Part shown: in pieces, positions 62,626 through 64,000 of the stretch | Layout: each line of letters starts with the position of its first letter | How positions within the stretch are numbered: position 1 is the first letter of the stretch | Origin: Bog-473 sp963751335 | GTDB lineage: Bacteria > Actinomycetota > Acidimicrobiia > Acidimicrobiales > RAAP-2 | Reading direction: 5' to 3' | Length of the DNA stretch: 64,000 nucleotides | Assembly: GCA_963751335.1 (NCBI GenBank) | Contig: CAVVUB010000004.1 | Location: forward strand, 1 to 64,000 | The notes under the pieces: model-generated | Told to the model about the DNA's origin: nothing | What the model saw: the letters and a program-made list of their open reading frames with translations, nothing else | Database searches by the model: none | Program-made: the position numbers and the translations under genes

Positions 62626-64000
62626 ATGAGCGAGCGATATTGATCTGCTCGGTCGTCGGTGGTGGCCCTGCGGGCGTCACCGCTGCCATACAGGCGCGCC
62701 AACTGGGCGCCAAGGTGACTCTGCTCGAGGCCGACCAGGTCGGTGGCACCAACCTCAACCGGGGACCGGGACCAGTGCGCACGCTCGCCCGCTCGGCCAG
62801 ACTGGCCCGCGACTGGACTTCGTGGGCAACCTTCGGACTCGAAGGGCCTCCTCCGCGGCCCAACCTCGCGGCGATCCTGGCCAACAGCGATCGAGTGGCC
62901 CGCCATGCCTTCGAGAAGAAGCATCTGGCCGACCAGCTGCGCCGCAACGGCATCGACCTCGTCGAGCATCTCGGCCCTGTCCATTTCACCGATCCACACA
63001 CGGTGACCGGTCGTGACGGTCGGGCGTGGCGAGCCGAGCGCATCATCCTGGCCGTCGGTGGACATGCGGGACGCCTGGACATCCCGGGAAGCGAACTGGC
63101 TCTGACCTATGGCGACCTACGGGCTCTGACGGCGCTGCCTGCGGCCGTGGCCGTCGTCGGCGCGGCCGACACCGGATGTCAGATCGCTTCGATCCTGGCC
63201 GATCTCGGCACTCGCGTCAGCCTGTTCGAAGCAGTCCAGTCGATCGTGCCGCACGCTGACCCGAGCATCTCGTTTGACTGGAGCGGGCATTCGAGCGCCA
63301 GGGCATCGAGACCCACACCAGACACAGTCGTGAACGTCCATACGATCTCAAGGGATCCGCTCGTGTGGAACACACCGGTCCTTCCGGGATTGAAGGAACG
63401 GTCGTGGATGTCGTGTTCTTCGCCGTCGGCTGGCCGCCCAACACCGAGCAGTTGGGGCTCGAGGCCGCCGGCATCCAGGGCCAACGACAGGGGATTCCAG
63501 TCGACGCCTATCTCCGCACCGAAGTCGATCACATCTACGCCCCAGGCGACGTCAACGGCCGGTCCATGCTGGTCCCGGTCGCCCGCCTTGAAGGGCGCGT
63601 CGCTGCCCAGAACGCGCTCAGGGGCCCGAGCCGCGTCGTCACTTACGACGTGGTGCCGGGTGCCAGCTTCACCGACCCAGGGTACGGCGGGGTCGGCCTC
63701 ACCGAGCCGGCTGCGGCCCGCGACCACGACATCGTCGTGGGGATTGCTCACGATGACGACCTTCTGCGCCCGGTCGCGGACGGCCACGAGGAGGGATTCT
63801 GCAAACTCATTGCCGACCGAAACAACAGGAGGATCCTCGGCGCACACGTGCCTGGGGGAGTACTCCGCCGAAATCATCCAGGTTGTCGTGGCATGCATGG
63901 CGTCCGGAATGACGGTCGAGCAAGTGGCCGAACTGCCCTTTGCGTTTCCTACCTTCACGGAAGGGATCACCATGGCAGCGCAGAAGATTTGCACGGAGCT
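62626..64000 (+). pseudogene. FAD/NAD(P)-dependent oxidoreductase (pyridine nucleotide-disulfide type), frameshifted and cut by the window end
   Basis: ATG 62626 gives MSERY, then an extra T and an extra G break the expected DLLVVGGGPAG. The next frame runs VVGGGPAGVTAAIQARQLGA, VTLLEADQVGGTNLNRGPGP, IILAVGGHAGRLDIPGSELA, VAVVGAADTGCQIASILADL. Later frames give AVGWPPNTEQLGLEAAGIQG, VDHIYAPGDVNGRSMLVPVA and VAELPFAFPTFTEGITMAAQ. The redox CxxxxC of disulfide reductases is absent (GGTNLNRGPGP). The family resembles mercuric-reductase-like flavoproteins without the disulfide. The 3' end lies beyond the window. Confidence 0.75.

Overview
The window is high-GC DNA in which nearly all real genes use GTG, TTG or ATG starts, purine-rich Shine-Dalgarno sites and many GTGA stop/start overlaps. 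The gene set includes LLM flavin oxidoreductases, an alpha/beta-hydrolase fused to a class III cyclase (LipJ-like), KatG with Fur, MalT-like LuxR, Rieske oxygenase, P450, amidohydrolases of the 'GD(G/D)H' type and secreted Ig-like or propeller proteins. Together these point to an actinomycete, most likely a soil or aquatic Acidimicrobiia-type lineage. The phylum is a fair inference; the class is a guess from gene style.

Layout. 0-5 kb: secreted proteins (a two-repeat protein, a frameshifted Vgb-like propeller and a FnIII-propeller protein), then a degenerate tRNA-like sequence. 5.2-11.5 kb (minus): a catabolic run of class II aldolase, amidohydrolase, a 49-residue protein, carboxylesterase, SDR and LLM oxidoreductase. 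11.6-15.2 kb: katG and a broken hypothetical gene, divergent from fur. 15.5-23.7 kb: secreted alpha/beta hydrolase, DinB, hydrolase-cyclase fusion, an Ig-like protein with a probable degenerate G1-peptidase-like domain, and a Tat-exported protein. 24.2-32.9 kb: a membrane cluster (DUF1622; then on the minus strand DUF2252, ClC, K+ channel, YihY/BrkB, a mini alpha/beta-hydrolase remnant, a mucin-like lipoprotein and SulP), much of it joined by GTGA overlaps.

33-41.3 kb is the most interesting part. Four copies of a 20-bp inverted repeat, ATCACCC-N6-GGGTGAT, lie upstream of small membrane/SHOCT/DUF6325-type genes and next to a large LuxR regulator. In three copies the box is followed by GAC and then, after exactly 18 nt, by a (C/A)ATACT -10 element. 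The box centre would sit near -43, as expected for a class II activator. This looks like a local stress or dormancy-type regulon that I cannot match to a described one.

41.5-48 kb: an arylsulfatase whose formylglycine motif reads CSPTC instead of CxPxR, a broken stress-type gene, a beta-helix exoprotein, an integrase remnant and a secreted protein of unknown function. 48.3-53.6 kb: P450, a methyltransferase-AhpD/CMD fusion, OsmC, a flavin monooxygenase and a VOC protein. 53.9-58.7 kb: an amidohydrolase divergent from a Rieske oxygenase-epimerase-cyclase operon, with a TetR-like operator between them.

58.7-64 kb: every gene (a small protein, DUF4331, Dyp-type peroxidase, enoyl-CoA hydratase, FAD oxidoreductase) is split by several frameshifts while its key motifs remain intact. 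Single frameshifts also occur near 1.7, 2.8, 14.3, 32.3, 39.6, 44.1 and 44.2 kb. This pattern fits uncorrected indel errors, worst near the end of the window, at least as well as true pseudogenes.
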